Assembly (NCBI RefSeq): GCF_002874965.1
Contig: NZ_CP025624.1
Location: forward strand, 558,001-622,000
Reading direction: 5' to 3'
Source of the DNA: Pseudomonas sp. NC02
GTDB lineage: Bacteria > Pseudomonadota > Gammaproteobacteria > Pseudomonadales > Pseudomonadaceae
DNA length: 64,000 nucleotides
In this document: positions 47,764 through 57,260 of the stretch, piece by piece
How the letters are laid out: every line of letters starts with the position of its first letter
Numbering within the stretch: position 1 is the stretch's first letter
Program-made: the position numbers and the translations under genes
The notes under the pieces: model-generated
The model's database searches: none
The model's input: only the letters and a program-made list of their open reading frames with translations
What the model was told of the DNA's origin: nothing

Positions 47764-48210
47764 ATGTTTGCCAAACTCGTTGCTGTTTCCCTGCTGACTC
47801 TGGCTAGCGGCCAGTTGCTTGCTGCAGAGTGCAAGGTCACTGTCGACTCCACTGACCAGATGTCCTTCAACACCAAGGCCATCGAAATCGACAAGAGCTG
47901 CAAGACGTTCACCGTTGAGTTGACCCACTCCGGCAGCTTGCCGAAAAACGTCATGGGCCATAACTGGGTGCTGAGTTCCGCCGCCGACATGCCTGGCATC
48001 GCCAGCGACGGCATGGCTGCCGGCATCGACAAGAACTACCTGAAAGACGGTGACACCCGCATCATCGCCCACACCAAGATCATCGGTGCCGGCGAGAAAG
48101 ACTCCGTGACCTTCGATGTGTCGAAGCTGGCGGCAGGCACTGACTACGCGTTCTTCTGCTCGTTCCCAGGCCACATCTCGATGATGAAAGGCACTGTGAC
48201 CCTGAAGTAA
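47764..48210 (+). CDS. azu: Azurin
   Basis: Periplasmic type-1 blue copper protein that shuttles electrons, for example to nitrite reductase or peroxidase. The 148-residue precursor has a 20-residue signal peptide (ending Gly-Gln-Leu-Leu-Ala). The mature protein begins Ala-Glu-Cys-Lys-Val. Copper ligands in mature numbering are Gly45-His46, Cys112, His117 and Met121, all present. The Cys3-Cys26 disulfide pair is also there. The ATG at 47764 follows GGAGATTCAC; the frame opens earlier at 47731 without a ribosome site. Confidence 0.97.
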   Translation: MFAKLVAVSLLTLASGQLLAAECKVTVDSTDQMSFNTKAIEIDKSCKTFTVELTHSGSLPKNVMGHNWVLSSAADMPGIASDGMAAGIDKNYLKDGDTRIIAHTKIIGAGEKDSVTFDVSKLAAGTDYAFFCSFPGHISMMKGTVTLK

Positions 48211-48218
48211 ACACTCTT

Positions 48219-48317
48219 GTAGGAGCGAGCTTGCTCGCGAAAACCTCAAAGGCACCGCGCTCATCCAGGATGGGCGCGTTTTCGTTGACGATCTTCGCGA
48301 GCAAGCTCGCTCCTACA
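48219..48317. repeat. REPIN, TAGGAGCGAGCTTGCTCGCG subtype
   Basis: Inverted copies at 48219-48241 and 48294-48317 around a loop of about 50 bp, between the convergent azurin and nadE genes. Confidence 0.9.
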
Positions 48318-48321
48318 GTGC

Positions 48322-49149
48322 TCAGGGTGCAAACGGCATTACCCGCTTGTGCTCGGTCTTGCGATAGGTGTCGCAGATGATCTTGAAGGCCTCCTCGCGC
48401 ACCGGCTCGCCGTGCAGGAACGCGTCGATCTCGGCATAGGTCACGCCATGGGACGCTTCGTCCGGCTTGCCCGGCGACAGGTCTTCCAGGTCGGCCGTCG
48501 GGATCTTCTCTACCAGCGATTCCGGAGCACCAAAGTGCCGGGCAATCGCACGCACCTGGTTCTTCACCAGCCCGCTCAGCGGCGCCAGGTCGCAGGCGCC
48601 ATCACCGAACTTGGTGAAAAAGCCCATCACCGCTTCCGCCGCATGGTCGGTACCGATCACCAAACCACCGGCCGCGCCAGCGATGGTGTACTGCGCCACC
48701 ATGCGCATGCGCGCCTTGGTGTTGCCCAGCACGAAGTCCCGGGAGACCGCGGCCTTGCCTTCAAACGCCGCCACTTCATTGGCCAGGGATTTCACCGCCG
48801 GGCCGATGTTCACTGTGTGGCGCTCGTCGGGCTCGATAAAGTCCACGGACGCCTGGGCGTCGTGTTCGTCGAACTGGGTTTCGTAGGGCAGGCGCACCGC
48901 GATAAAGCGGTACGCATCGTCACCCTTGGCAGCCCGCAACTCTTGCATTGCACGCTGGGCCAGCAGGCCGGCGGTCAGGGAGTCGACGCCGCCGCTGATG
49001 CCCAGCACCAACGTCTTGAGGCCTGAATTGAGCAGGCAATCCTGGATAAAGGTAACGCGCCGGGCGACCTCCGCCTCAAGGGCGGCCTGGTCCTTGAACG
49101 GTGGTTGGACCTTGAGCTGTTCAGCAATCTCGCGCTGTACGGCTTGCAT
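48322..49149 (-). CDS. nadE: NH3-dependent NAD+ synthetase
   Basis: Final step of NAD synthesis: ATP-dependent amidation of nicotinate adenine dinucleotide. The 275-residue protein has the ATP-pyrophosphatase loop Ser-Gly-Gly-Val-Asp-Ser at residues 52-57. There is no glutaminase domain, so it uses free ammonia. Conserved Gly-Thr-Asp-His-Ala-Ala-Glu and Lys-Phe-Gly-Asp-Gly-Ala-Cys-Asp follow. It starts 3 nt after pncB, so the two form an NAD salvage operon. Confidence 0.96.
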   Translation of the reverse strand: MQAVQREIAEQLKVQPPFKDQAALEAEVARRVTFIQDCLLNSGLKTLVLGISGGVDSLTAGLLAQRAMQELRAAKGDDAYRFIAVRLPYETQFDEHDAQASVDFIEPDERHTVNIGPAVKSLANEVAAFEGKAAVSRDFVLGNTKARMRMVAQYTIAGAAGGLVIGTDHAAEAVMGFFTKFGDGACDLAPLSGLVKNQVRAIARHFGAPESLVEKIPTADLEDLSPGKPDEASHGVTYAEIDAFLHGEPVREEAFKIICDTYRKTEHKRVMPFAP

Positions 49150-49152
49150 GAT

Positions 49153-50367
49153 TCACTCCTTGCTGGGTAGGGCAGGTACTTTGAAAACGTGGCGCAAATA
49201 GGCGACAAAGTTCGGATCGGTGCAGTGGGTCTTGCCCGCTTCATCGGAAATCTTCGCGACGGGCTGGCCATTACAGGCAGTCATTTTAAGCACGATGCTC
49301 ATCGGTTCCACACCTGGAATATCACAGGTCAGGTTGGTGCCGATGCCGAAGCTCACATTGATCCGACCACGCAGCGCGCGGAAAATCTCCAGCGCCTTGG
49401 GCAGCGACAGGCTGTCGGAGAACACCAGGGTCTTGCTCATGGGCTCGATCCCCAGCTTGTGATAGTGGGCGATCGCCTTTTCGGCCCATTGCACCGGGTC
49501 ACCGGAGTCGTGGCGCAGGCCGTCGAAGAGCTTGGCGAAGTACAGGTCGAAATCGCTGAGAAACGCATCGGTGGTGATGCAATCGGTCAGGGCGATGCCC
49601 AGCAGGCCACGGTACTCGCGCACCCAGCAGTCGAGGGCGGCGATCTGGCTGTCGATCAGGCGCGGGCCGAGTTGCTGGTGGGCCATGATCCATTCGTGGG
49701 CCATGGTGCCCAGCGGCTTCATGTTCAGCTCGCGGGCCAGGTGCACGTTGCTGGTGCCGACAAAACGCCCGGGGAAGTCGTGCTTGAGCACGTTCACCAC
49801 TTCTTCCTGCACGCGGTAGGAGAAGCGTCGACGCGTGCCGAAATCCGCGACCTGCAGTTCGGACAGTTCTTCGACGCTGGCGTTGGCCGTCAGCCAGTCG
49901 AACTTGCGATACAGCTGCTCGCGGGCCTGTTCGAGGATCACGCTCTGGTAGCGATAGCGGTTACGCACTTCGCTGACGATGGCCAGCATCGGCACTTCAA
50001 ACAGGATCACGTGCAGCCATGGCCCGCGCAGGCGGATAAACAGCTCACCGTTTTCGATACCGGTGTGCACGTAGCGCAGGTTGAAGCGAAACAGCCCGAG
50101 GAAACGCAGGAAATCCGGCTTCATGAAGCTGATGCGTTCCAGGAAGCCCAGTTGGTCGGGGCTCAGGCTCAGCTCGGCGAGGCGCTCGATCTGGTAGCGG
50201 ATCTCCGCCAAGTACGGGCGCAGGTCTTCACTGTTGCGGCAACGAAACTCCCATTCAACTTCCACGTTCGGGTAGTTGTGCAGCACCGCCTGCATCATGG
50301 TCAGCTTGTAGAAGTCGGTGTCGAGCAGGTTCTGCACGATGCGATCGGCAAACACACTCTCGCTCAT
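49153..50367 (-). CDS. pncB: Nicotinate phosphoribosyltransferase
   Basis: Makes nicotinate mononucleotide from nicotinate and PRPP. The 404-residue protein begins close to Asp-Thr-Asp-Phe-Tyr-Lys-Leu-Thr-Met and carries the PRPP-site region [10 protein letters not shown] near the C-terminus. ATG 50367 is preceded by GGAG; the longer frame from 50415 is unsupported. It feeds NadE directly downstream via NadD elsewhere. Confidence 0.95.
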   Translation of the reverse strand: MSESVFADRIVQNLLDTDFYKLTMMQAVLHNYPNVEVEWEFRCRNSEDLRPYLAEIRYQIERLAELSLSPDQLGFLERISFMKPDFLRFLGLFRFNLRYVHTGIENGELFIRLRGPWLHVILFEVPMLAIVSEVRNRYRYQSVILEQAREQLYRKFDWLTANASVEELSELQVADFGTRRRFSYRVQEEVVNVLKHDFPGRFVGTSNVHLARELNMKPLGTMAHEWIMAHQQLGPRLIDSQIAALDCWVREYRGLLGIALTDCITTDAFLSDFDLYFAKLFDGLRHDSGDPVQWAEKAIAHYHKLGIEPMSKTLVFSDSLSLPKALEIFRALRGRINVSFGIGTNLTCDIPGVEPMSIVLKMTACNGQPVAKISDEAGKTHCTDPNFVAYLRHVFKVPALPSKE

Positions 50368-50492
50368 AACGGGAATCTCCAGACGGGTCGGCGATGGGCG
50401 CTGACCTTTACGCACAATTAAGGAATGGCGCTAGTGGCGCATAGACCTGTGCTGTTTTGCCAGTGATTTTTTTGGGGATGACTACTGGCGCC

Positions 50493-50562
50493 ATCGCAGG
50501 CAAGCCAGCTCCCACAGGTGAATGCATTCCAAAATGTGGGAGCTGGCTTGCCTGCGATAGCG
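50493..50562. repeat. REPIN, GTGGGAGCTGGCTTGCCTGCG subtype
   Basis: Inverted copies at 50493-50517 and 50535-50562 with a short 17-bp loop, between pncB (divergent side) and the LysR gene 3' end. Confidence 0.9.
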
Positions 50563-50581
50563 GTATTGCAGGCAAAAAAGG

Positions 50582-51478
50582 TCAATCAGACTCAACCTGC
50601 TCCATCATCCACTTCACAAAATCCCGCACCTTGGGCACTTCCGCCGAGTGCTCGGGGTAGGCCAGGTAATACGCATCCTGGCTCGGCATCGCGTGCTGCC
50701 AGGGGATCACCAGCTTGCCTTCTGCTAGCTCTTCTTCCACCAGAAACCTGGGCAGCAGCGCCACACCGCAGCCAACCTGTGCGGCGCGAATGCACATATA
50801 AAAGGTCTCGAAGCGCGGCCCATGGTAGCTGTGCTCGGTGTGATGACCCTGGGCGGCGAACCAGTCATGCCAGCCTTGCGGGCGCGAGGCGTTTTGCAGC
50901 AACACCAGTTCGCTCAGTTGCGTGGGGTCGGTAAATGCTTGGGCGGGCAGGCTGTCGGGTGAGCACACGGGCACCAGTTCTTCGCTGAACAGCTTGAGGC
51001 TCTCGGTGCCGGGCCGTGAGCCCTGGCCAAAGTAGAAGGCCAGGTCGGCCTTGCCTTGCAGCAGCTCGTCGGGCTCCTGTTCGTTGCACAGGTCCAGGTG
51101 AATCTGCGGATGGCGTAGTCGCCAGCCCTTGAGGCGCGGCACCAGCCAGCGGGCGCCGAAGGTGTAGGGCGTGGACACCCGCAGCACTTCAGTCTCGCCG
51201 CCGTAGGAGCGCAGGTAATGGGTGGACATCTCCACCTGGGTGAGGATCTTGCGCACTTCCACCAGGTACAGATCGCCCGCCGGGGTCATCTGCAAGCGGC
51301 GGCGCACCCGGCGAAACAGCAGGTGCTGCAACAGTTCTTCCAGCTGCGCGACCTGTTTGCTGACAGCGCTCTGGGTGAGGTTCAGCTCTTCGGCGGCGCG
51401 GGTAAAACTCAGGTGGCGGGTGACCGCTTCGAAGCACTGCAGGGCGGTGATCGAGGGCAAATGTCTTTTATTCAGCAC
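50582..51478 (-). CDS. LysR-type transcriptional regulator divergent from amaB
   Basis: 298-residue LysR protein: winged helix-turn-helix (about 5-65; Leu-Ser-Phe-Thr-Arg-Ala-Ala-Glu-Glu-Leu-Asn-Leu-Thr-Gln-Ser-Ala-Val-Ser) and a periplasmic-binding-like effector domain (about 92-298), most like the GcvA subgroup. The GTG at 51478 is preceded by AAAGAGG. The open frame continues far upstream (to 52720) antisense to amaB, but this is a composition artefact. The 154-bp divergent region should contain its operator. In P. putida a LysR gene has the same position next to amaB/amaA, so control of pipecolate/lysine catabolism is likely. Confidence 0.9.
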   Translation of the reverse strand: MLNKRHLPSITALQCFEAVTRHLSFTRAAEELNLTQSAVSKQVAQLEELLQHLLFRRVRRRLQMTPAGDLYLVEVRKILTQVEMSTHYLRSYGGETEVLRVSTPYTFGARWLVPRLKGWRLRHPQIHLDLCNEQEPDELLQGKADLAFYFGQGSRPGTESLKLFSEELVPVCSPDSLPAQAFTDPTQLSELVLLQNASRPQGWHDWFAAQGHHTEHSYHGPRFETFYMCIRAAQVGCGVALLPRFLVEEELAEGKLVIPWQHAMPSQDAYYLAYPEHSAEVPKVRDFVKWMMEQVESD

Positions 51479-51632
51479 GGCACGCCTCTTTTTGTTCTTA
51501 GCATGAATAAACGGAATGATATCTCGCCTAATCGTCGTTTGTTGGCAAGTCTTGGGCCAGCTACAAATAAGGTCTGGATCGCCGCGACCGCTGGCGGCGC
51601 AAATTTCTGTTTGTAGATTGAAGGAGTGACCC

Positions 51633-53123
51633 ATGGTTGCCGCATTGCTTGATCGTCTCGGGGTAAACCCGGCGCTGTACCAGTCGGGTAAACAACCCGT
51701 GCATTCGCCCATTGATGGCAGCCGGATTGCCAGTGTGCACTGGGAAGGCGCCGCCGAGGTGGAGCAGCAGGTCAGTCGCGCCGAGCATGCATTCGAGGCC
51801 TGGCGCAAGGTGCCGGCCCCGCGTCGTGGTGAGCTGGTGCGCCAGTTCGGTGACGTGTTGCGCGAGTACAAGGCCGACCTCGGCGAGCTGGTGTCGTGGG
51901 AAGCCGGCAAGATCACCCAGGAAGGTTTGGGTGAAGTGCAGGAAATGATCGACATCTGCGACTTCGCCGTCGGCCTGTCGCGCCAGCTGTACGGCTTGAC
52001 TATCGCCTCCGAGCGTCCGGGCCACCACATGCGTGAAACCTGGCACCCGCTGGGCGTGGTTGGCGTGATCAGCGCCTTCAACTTCCCGGTCGCCGTATGG
52101 GCGTGGAACACCGCGCTGGCGCTGGTGTGCGGCAACGCAGTGATCTGGAAACCGTCGGAAAAAACCCCGCTTACCGCCCTGGCCTGCCAGGCACTGTTCG
52201 AGCGCGTACTGAAGAACTTCAGCGATGCGCCGCCGTACCTCAGCCAGGTGATCATCGGTGGCCGCGATGCCGGCGCCGCACTGGTGGATGACCCGCGTGT
52301 TGCGCTGATCAGCGCCACCGGCAGCACCCGCATGGGCCGCGAAGTAGCGCCGAAAGTCGCTGCACGTTTTGCCCGCAGCATTCTCGAACTGGGCGGCAAC
52401 AACGCGATGATCCTCGGCCCAAGCGCCGACCTGGACATGGCCGTGCGCGCGATTCTGTTCAGCGCCGTCGGTACTGCCGGGCAGCGCTGCACCAGCCTGC
52501 GCCGCTTGATCGCCCATGAGTCGGTGAAGGAGGAAATCGTCACCCGCCTCAAGGCTGCGTATTCCAAAGTGCGCATCGGCCATCCGCTGGAAGGCAACCT
52601 GATCGGCCCGCTGATCGACAAGCACAGCTTCGAAAACATGCAGGACGCCCTGGAGCAGGCCTTGAGCGAAGGCGGCCGGGTGTTTGGCGGCAAGCGCCAG
52701 TTGGAAGACACGTTCCCCAACGCTTACTACGTGTCGCCGGCCATCGTGGAAATGCCGGAGCAGAGTGATGTGGTGTGCACCGAGACGTTCGCGCCGATTC
52801 TGTATGTGGTCGGCTATACCGATTTCGCTGAAGCTCTGCGCCTGAACAATGCGGTGCCACAAGGCCTGTCTTCGTGCATCTTTACCACTGACGTGCGCGA
52901 GGCCGAGCAGTTCATGTCGGCGGTGGGCAGTGACTGCGGGATCGCCAACGTCAACATCGGCCCGAGCGGCGCGGAGATTGGTGGCGCGTTTGGCGGTGAG
53001 AAAGAGACCGGTGGCGGGCGTGAGTCGGGCTCGGATGCATGGCGCGGGTACATGCGTCGCCAGACCAATACCGTGAACTACTCGCTGGAACTGCCGCTGG
53101 CCCAGGGCATTACCTTCGACTGA
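51633..53123 (+). CDS. amaB: Aldehyde dehydrogenase, L-piperidine-6-carboxylate dehydrogenase type
   Basis: NAD-dependent enzyme that oxidises aminoadipate semialdehyde/piperidine-6-carboxylate to 2-aminoadipate in lysine degradation. The 496-residue ALDH7/antiquitin-like protein has the oxyanion Asn in Ala-Phe-Asn-Phe-Pro-Val, Glu in Leu-Glu-Leu-Gly-Gly-Asn-Asn, and the catalytic Cys in Gly-Gln-Arg-Cys-Thr. The C-terminal Ser-Gly-Ala-Glu-Ile-Gly-Gly-Ala-Phe-Gly is typical. AAGGAG precedes the ATG. amaA follows after a REPIN. Confidence 0.92.
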   Translation: MVAALLDRLGVNPALYQSGKQPVHSPIDGSRIASVHWEGAAEVEQQVSRAEHAFEAWRKVPAPRRGELVRQFGDVLREYKADLGELVSWEAGKITQEGLGEVQEMIDICDFAVGLSRQLYGLTIASERPGHHMRETWHPLGVVGVISAFNFPVAVWAWNTALALVCGNAVIWKPSEKTPLTALACQALFERVLKNFSDAPPYLSQVIIGGRDAGAALVDDPRVALISATGSTRMGREVAPKVAARFARSILELGGNNAMILGPSADLDMAVRAILFSAVGTAGQRCTSLRRLIAHESVKEEIVTRLKAAYSKVRIGHPLEGNLIGPLIDKHSFENMQDALEQALSEGGRVFGGKRQLEDTFPNAYYVSPAIVEMPEQSDVVCTETFAPILYVVGYTDFAEALRLNNAVPQGLSSCIFTTDVREAEQFMSAVGSDCGIANVNIGPSGAEIGGAFGGEKETGGGRESGSDAWRGYMRRQTNTVNYSLELPLAQGITFD

Positions 53124-53146
53124 TACCTCAAGTCGGAGTGAGGTCA

Positions 53147-53237
53147 ATGTGGGAGCGGGCTTGCTCGCGAAAGCGGTGTGTCAGTCAACGAATGCTTATC
53201 TGATCCACCGCTTTCGCGAGCAAGCCCGCTCCCACAT
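53147..53237. repeat. REPIN between amaB and amaA
   Basis: GTGGGAGCGGGCTTGCTCGC at the left and its inverse at the right (ending 53237). The loop is a variant of that in the 31.1 and 42.9 kb elements (GCGGTGTGTCAG). Confidence 0.9.
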
Positions 53238-53293
53238 TTGACCGTATTTACAATTCGGAAAAGTGGTTTGTTAGGTCTCATCGGAGTCTGGCA

Positions 53294-54577
53294 ATGGCAT
53301 TACGCGAAGCATGCTTGTGGGAACAACTCACTCCTGGCCGGCCGGATCGTGCCGCGCTCAAGGGCGAGGTAAAAGTGGATGTGTGCGTGATCGGCGCCGG
53401 CATCACCGGTTTGTCGGCAGCCATACACTTGCTGGAACAAGGAAAAAGTGTCGCCGTACTCGAGGCCCATCGCACCGGCCACGGTGGTTCGGGGCGCAAC
53501 GTAGGGCTGGTCAATGCAGGGATGTGGATTCCCCCGGACGAGATCGAAGCCGGTTTTGGTACCGCGGTGGGCAGCCAGCTCAACCGCATGCTCGGCGCGG
53601 CACCGTCCCTGGTGTTCAGCCTGATCGACAAATACAACATCGACTGCCAACTGCGTCGCGAGGGCACCTTGCACATGGCGCACAACGCCCGTGGCGAGGC
53701 GGATTTGCGCAGTCGTGAAGAACAGTGGAAGCGTCGCGGTGCACCGGTGGAGCTGTTGACCGGCGCTGCATGCGAACAAGCCACCGGTACCAAAAAGATT
53801 GCTGCCGCCTTGCTCGACCGGCGGGCCGGCACCTTGAACCCGATGGCCTACACCAGTGGTTTGGCCAATGCCGCCGTCGGGCTCGGCGGACAGTTGTTCG
53901 ATCACTCCCCAGTCACCCAACTGGAACGCCAGGGCCAGCACTGGTCAGTGCAGACTGCCCAAGGCTCGGTGCAGGCCGAACAGGTGGTGATCGCTTCGAA
54001 CGCCTACACCGAAGGCGAGTGGACCGAGCTGCGCCGCAACTTTTTCCCCGGTTATTACTATCAGGTGGCGTCGGCCCCTCTGACCGACGACGCCGCCCAA
54101 CAAATCCTGCCCGGCGGCCAAGGCTCCTGGGACACTCGCCAGGTACTCAGCAGCATCCGCCGCGACGCCGAAGGCCGCCTGCTGCTCGGCAGCCTGGGCA
54201 ACGGCAACCAGAAACCCGCGTGGTTCCTCAAGGCCTGGGCCGATCGGGTGCAACAGCACTACTTCCCGTACCTCAAGCCGGTGCAGTGGGAGTGCACCTG
54301 GACCGGCTGCATCGCATTCACCCCGGACCACTTGATGCGCCTGTTCGAGCCGGCGCCCGGGTTGGTGGCGGTCACCGGTTACAACGGGCGCGGGGTGACG
54401 ACCGGCAGTGTCGTGGGCAAAGCCTTCGCGGATTATCTGTGTCACCAGGATCCACAGGCACTGCCGATCCCCTTTGCGCCGATGCAGCCGTTGGCCGGTG
54501 TGGGCCTGCGCAGCTGTTTGTACGAGGCGGGATTCTCGCTGTATCACGCGGGCCAATGCCTGCGGATCGTGATCTGA
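53294..54577 (+). CDS. amaA: FAD-dependent oxidase, L-pipecolate oxidase type
   Basis: Oxidises L-pipecolate to piperidine-6-carboxylate, the substrate of AmaB. The 427-residue DAO-family flavoprotein has the dinucleotide-binding Gly34-x-Gly36-x-x-Gly39 in Val-Ile-Gly-Ala-Gly-Ile-Thr-Gly-Leu-Ser. Near the C-terminus it has Gly-Tyr-Asn-Gly-Arg-Gly-Val, where the flavin and substrate carboxylate bind. The amaB-amaA order and adjacent LysR gene match the P. putida locus, which supports this over a generic amino acid oxidase. It could also act on related cyclic imino acids. Confidence 0.85.
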   Translation: MALREACLWEQLTPGRPDRAALKGEVKVDVCVIGAGITGLSAAIHLLEQGKSVAVLEAHRTGHGGSGRNVGLVNAGMWIPPDEIEAGFGTAVGSQLNRMLGAAPSLVFSLIDKYNIDCQLRREGTLHMAHNARGEADLRSREEQWKRRGAPVELLTGAACEQATGTKKIAAALLDRRAGTLNPMAYTSGLANAAVGLGGQLFDHSPVTQLERQGQHWSVQTAQGSVQAEQVVIASNAYTEGEWTELRRNFFPGYYYQVASAPLTDDAAQQILPGGQGSWDTRQVLSSIRRDAEGRLLLGSLGNGNQKPAWFLKAWADRVQQHYFPYLKPVQWECTWTGCIAFTPDHLMRLFEPAPGLVAVTGYNGRGVTTGSVVGKAFADYLCHQDPQALPIPFAPMQPLAGVGLRSCLYEAGFSLYHAGQCLRIVI

Positions 54578-54720
54578 TCAACGAAATACCCCTCAGAAGC
54601 CTGCATTTTCTTAGCCGGCTACTAATCTGTATTGGTGCGAGTCGTAGCAGTAACGCACTGTAAATGTGCACTTCCGTTACGCACGCTGTTACATGTTTAA
54701 GGGTGGCCGTTTAGTGGCCG

Positions 54721-54794
54721 GGTTGCAGTGCTTGATTGGTCGGGTTGCACTTTATAGGTCCAATGGTTGCACCTGGTTGAGATAGACGGTTGCA
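54721..54794 (+). promoter_or_regulatory. Four GGTTGCA direct repeats, candidate enhancer (UAS) of braC
   Basis: GGTTGCA occurs at 54721, 54743, 54765 and 54788, spaced 22, 22 and 23 bp (two helical turns, same DNA face). Units 2-4 extend to GGTTGCAC. Blocks related to GGTCCAAT or ATTGGTC lie between them. The array spans about -172 to -99 from the predicted sigma-54 start, the usual place for an activator of this class. The binding protein is unknown. Confidence 0.6.
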
Positions 54795-54866
54795 CGTCCA
54801 ATCAAAAGGCGCCCAAAAACCTGCAATAACAATGACACCGTGTCTTTTTGAATAATAAAAACGTAA

Positions 54867-54882
54867 TGGCACGACGCTTGCT
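54867..54882 (+). promoter_or_regulatory. Sigma-54 promoter of braC
   Basis: TGGCACGACGCTTGCT is an essentially perfect match to TGGCACG-N4-TTGCW, with GG and GC 10 bp apart. The start would be near 54893, giving a leader of about 60 nt. Confidence 0.85.
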
Positions 54883-54953
54883 CTGGGCTTTCTCCGAAAG
54901 TTTTTGAAGTGAAGCTGCAGTGCCAATTCAACAAAAACCTCGGAGCACCACTC

Positions 54954-56090
54954 ATGTCCCAGACGTTTTACAAGAAAGGTTTTCTAGCCCTCGCCGTTGC
55001 TGCGGCGCTGGGTGTTTCTGCGTTTGCTCAAGCTGATGTGAAGATTGGCGTAGCGGGGCCGATGACCGGCGCCAACGCGGCATTTGGTGAGCAGTACATG
55101 AAAGGTGCCCAGGCGGCAGCCGATGTCATCAACAAGGCCGGCGGCATCAACGGCGAGCAGATCAAGCTGGTGGCCGGCGATGACGCCTGCGAACCCAAGC
55201 AGGCCGTGGCCGTGGCCAACCGCCTGGTTGACCAGGACAAAGTGATTGGCGTGGTCGGGCACTTCTGCTCGTCGAACACTATCCCAGCCTCCGAGGTGTA
55301 TGCCGATGCGGGCGTGATCATGATCACCCCGGGCTCCACCAACCCGCAGGTTACCGAGCGTGGCCTGTCGGCCGTGTTCCGCATGTGTGGTCGTGACGAT
55401 CAGCAAGGCATCGTGGCCGGCGACTACATCGTCGACGTGCTCAAGGGCAAGAAAGTTGCCGTTATCAACGACAAGGACACCTACGGCAAAGGCCTGGCCG
55501 ACGCCACTGCGGCGCAGTTGACCAAGCGCGGTGTGAAGCCGGTGCTGGAAGAAGGCCTGACCCGTGGCGAGAAAGATTTCAGCGCCTTGGTCACCAAGAT
55601 CCGCTCCACCGGTGCTGACGTCGTGTACTTCGGCGGCCTGCACCCGGAAGCCGGCCCACTGGTTCGGCAGATTCGTGAAGCCGGCCTGAAAGACGTCAAG
55701 TTCATGTCCGATGACGGCGTGGTGACTGACGAACTGGTAGCCACCGCCGGTGGTGCACAGTATGTGGATGGCGTGTACATGACCTTCGGCGCCGACCCAC
55801 GCCTGCTGCCAGACAGCAAGACCGTGGTGGAAGAGTTCCGCAAAAATGGCACCGAGCCTGAAGGCTACACCCTGTACGCCTACGCCTCGATCCAGGCCCT
55901 GGCCGCCGGTTTCAATGGCGCCAAGTCCGACAAGGGCGAAGACGCAGCCAAATGGCTGAAATCCCACCCGGTCAAAACCGTCATGGGCGAGAAGAACTGG
56001 GACGCCAAGGGCGACCTGAAAATCTCCGACTATGTGGTTTACCAGTGGGACAAGGACGGCAAGTATCACCAGCTGGAAAAGCAGAAGTAA
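54954..56090 (+). CDS. braC: Branched-chain amino acid ABC transporter substrate-binding protein
   Basis: Periplasmic receptor for leucine, isoleucine, valine and probably alanine or threonine. The 378-residue precursor has a signal peptide ending Ser-Ala-Phe-Ala-Gln-Ala. The mature start Asp-Val-Lys-Ile-Gly-Val-Ala-Gly-Pro-Met-Thr-Gly is typical of LivJ/BraC, as is His-Phe-Cys-Ser-Ser-Asn-Thr. ATG 54954 has GGAGC upstream. It is separated from braD by a REPIN that may reduce read-through, so binding protein is made in excess over the permease. Confidence 0.95.
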   Translation: MSQTFYKKGFLALAVAAALGVSAFAQADVKIGVAGPMTGANAAFGEQYMKGAQAAADVINKAGGINGEQIKLVAGDDACEPKQAVAVANRLVDQDKVIGVVGHFCSSNTIPASEVYADAGVIMITPGSTNPQVTERGLSAVFRMCGRDDQQGIVAGDYIVDVLKGKKVAVINDKDTYGKGLADATAAQLTKRGVKPVLEEGLTRGEKDFSALVTKIRSTGADVVYFGGLHPEAGPLVRQIREAGLKDVKFMSDDGVVTDELVATAGGAQYVDGVYMTFGADPRLLPDSKTVVEEFRKNGTEPEGYTLYAYASIQALAAGFNGAKSDKGEDAAKWLKSHPVKTVMGEKNWDAKGDLKISDYVVYQWDKDGKYHQLEKQK

Positions 56091-56141
56091 TAGTTAGCGC
56101 GATGGGTTAGACGCCACTTGACCCTGTGGGAACCGGGCTTT

Positions 56142-56231
56142 TGTGGGGGCTGGCTTGCCTGCGATAGCGTCACCTCGGGTTGACTGACATTCCGAGGTGT
56201 CGCTATCGCGGGCAAGCCCGGCGCCCACACA
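56142..56231. repeat. REPIN between braC and braD
   Basis: Left arm TGTGGGGGCTGGCTTGCCTG (56142-56161) and an inverted right arm CGGGCAAGCCCGGCGCCCAC (56208-56227). It is a plausible attenuation or mRNA-stability point inside the bra operon. Confidence 0.85.
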
Positions 56232-56343
56232 CGCCAGCTCCTACACGGGGACTTGGTTGCCAGCCCCTTTTGTGTCTGTCTTTTCCTCCTAGAAGATCCG
56301 CACACCCACAGGTGTGCAGGCTCTCACTGCGTGAGATTGCGTT

Positions 56344-57258
56344 ATGGATGGTATTTTCCTGCAGCAACTGGTCAATGGGCTGACCCTCGGGTCGGTCTAT
56401 GGCTTGATCGCCATCGGCTACACAATGGTCTATGGCATCATTGGCATGATCAACTTCGCCCATGGCGAGGTTTATATGATTTCCGCTTACCTCGCGGCGA
56501 TCAGTCTGGCACTGCTGGCTTACTTCGGCATCGAATCCTTCCCGCTGCTCATCCTTGGCACCCTGATCTTCACCGTCGTCGTCACCGGCGTCTACGGCTG
56601 GGTCATCGAGCGTGTCGCCTACAAACCGCTGCGCAACTCCACCCGACTGGCACCGCTGATCAGCGCCATCGGTATTTCGCTGATCCTGCAGAACTACGCG
56701 CAGATCGCCCAGGGCGCCAAGCAACAAGGCATCCCGACGCTGCTGGCCGGCGCCTGGAGAGTCGATATCGGCACCGGCTTCGTGCAATTGACCTACACCA
56801 AGGTGTTCATCCTGGTGGCCGCGTTCGTCGGCATGGGCCTGCTGACCTACATCATCAAGTACACCAAGCTCGGCCGCATGTGCCGCGCTACCCAGCAAGA
56901 CCGCAAGATGGCGTCGATCCTCGGTATCAACACCGACCGGGTCATCTCCTACGTATTCGTGATTGGTGCCGCCATGGCCGCGCTGGCCGGTGTGCTGATC
57001 ACCCTGAACTACGGCACGTTCGACTTCTATGCCGGCTTCATCATCGGCATCAAGGCATTTACCGCAGCGGTACTCGGCGGCATCGGCTCCCTGCCTGGGG
57101 CCATGCTGGGCGGGATCATCCTGGGTATTTCCGAGTCGCTGTTCTCGGGGTTGATCAACTCTGACTACAAAGACGTGTTCAGTTTCTCCCTGCTGGTGGT
57201 GATCCTGATTTTCCGTCCCCAGGGCCTGCTCGGTCGCCCACTCGTGGCGAAGGTATAA
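56344..57258 (+). CDS. braD: Branched-chain amino acid ABC transporter permease BraD (LivH family)
   Basis: 304-residue inner-membrane permease with about eight helices. It starts Met-Asp-Gly-Ile-Phe-Leu-Gln-Gln-Leu-Val-Asn-Gly-Leu-Thr-Leu-Gly and includes the family signature Asn-Phe-Ala-His-Gly-Glu-Val and the cytoplasmic Arg-Ala-Thr-Gln-Gln-Asp-Arg-Lys-Met-Ala loop. It is followed 2 nt later by braE. Confidence 0.95.
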   Translation: MDGIFLQQLVNGLTLGSVYGLIAIGYTMVYGIIGMINFAHGEVYMISAYLAAISLALLAYFGIESFPLLILGTLIFTVVVTGVYGWVIERVAYKPLRNSTRLAPLISAIGISLILQNYAQIAQGAKQQGIPTLLAGAWRVDIGTGFVQLTYTKVFILVAAFVGMGLLTYIIKYTKLGRMCRATQQDRKMASILGINTDRVISYVFVIGAAMAALAGVLITLNYGTFDFYAGFIIGIKAFTAAVLGGIGSLPGAMLGGIILGISESLFSGLINSDYKDVFSFSLLVVILIFRPQGLLGRPLVAKV

Positions 57259-57260
57259 CT

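Noticed and set aside
51479..52720. Long N-terminal extension of the LysR frame antisense to amaB
   Set aside because: The LysR helix-turn-helix begins at the GTG at 51478 with a ribosome site; the upstream part is Ser/Arg-rich shadow sequence.
54825..54850. GACACCGTGTC with T5 as a terminator before the braC promoter
   Set aside because: The stem is only about 4-5 bp; too weak to call, and it lies within the sigma-54 control region.
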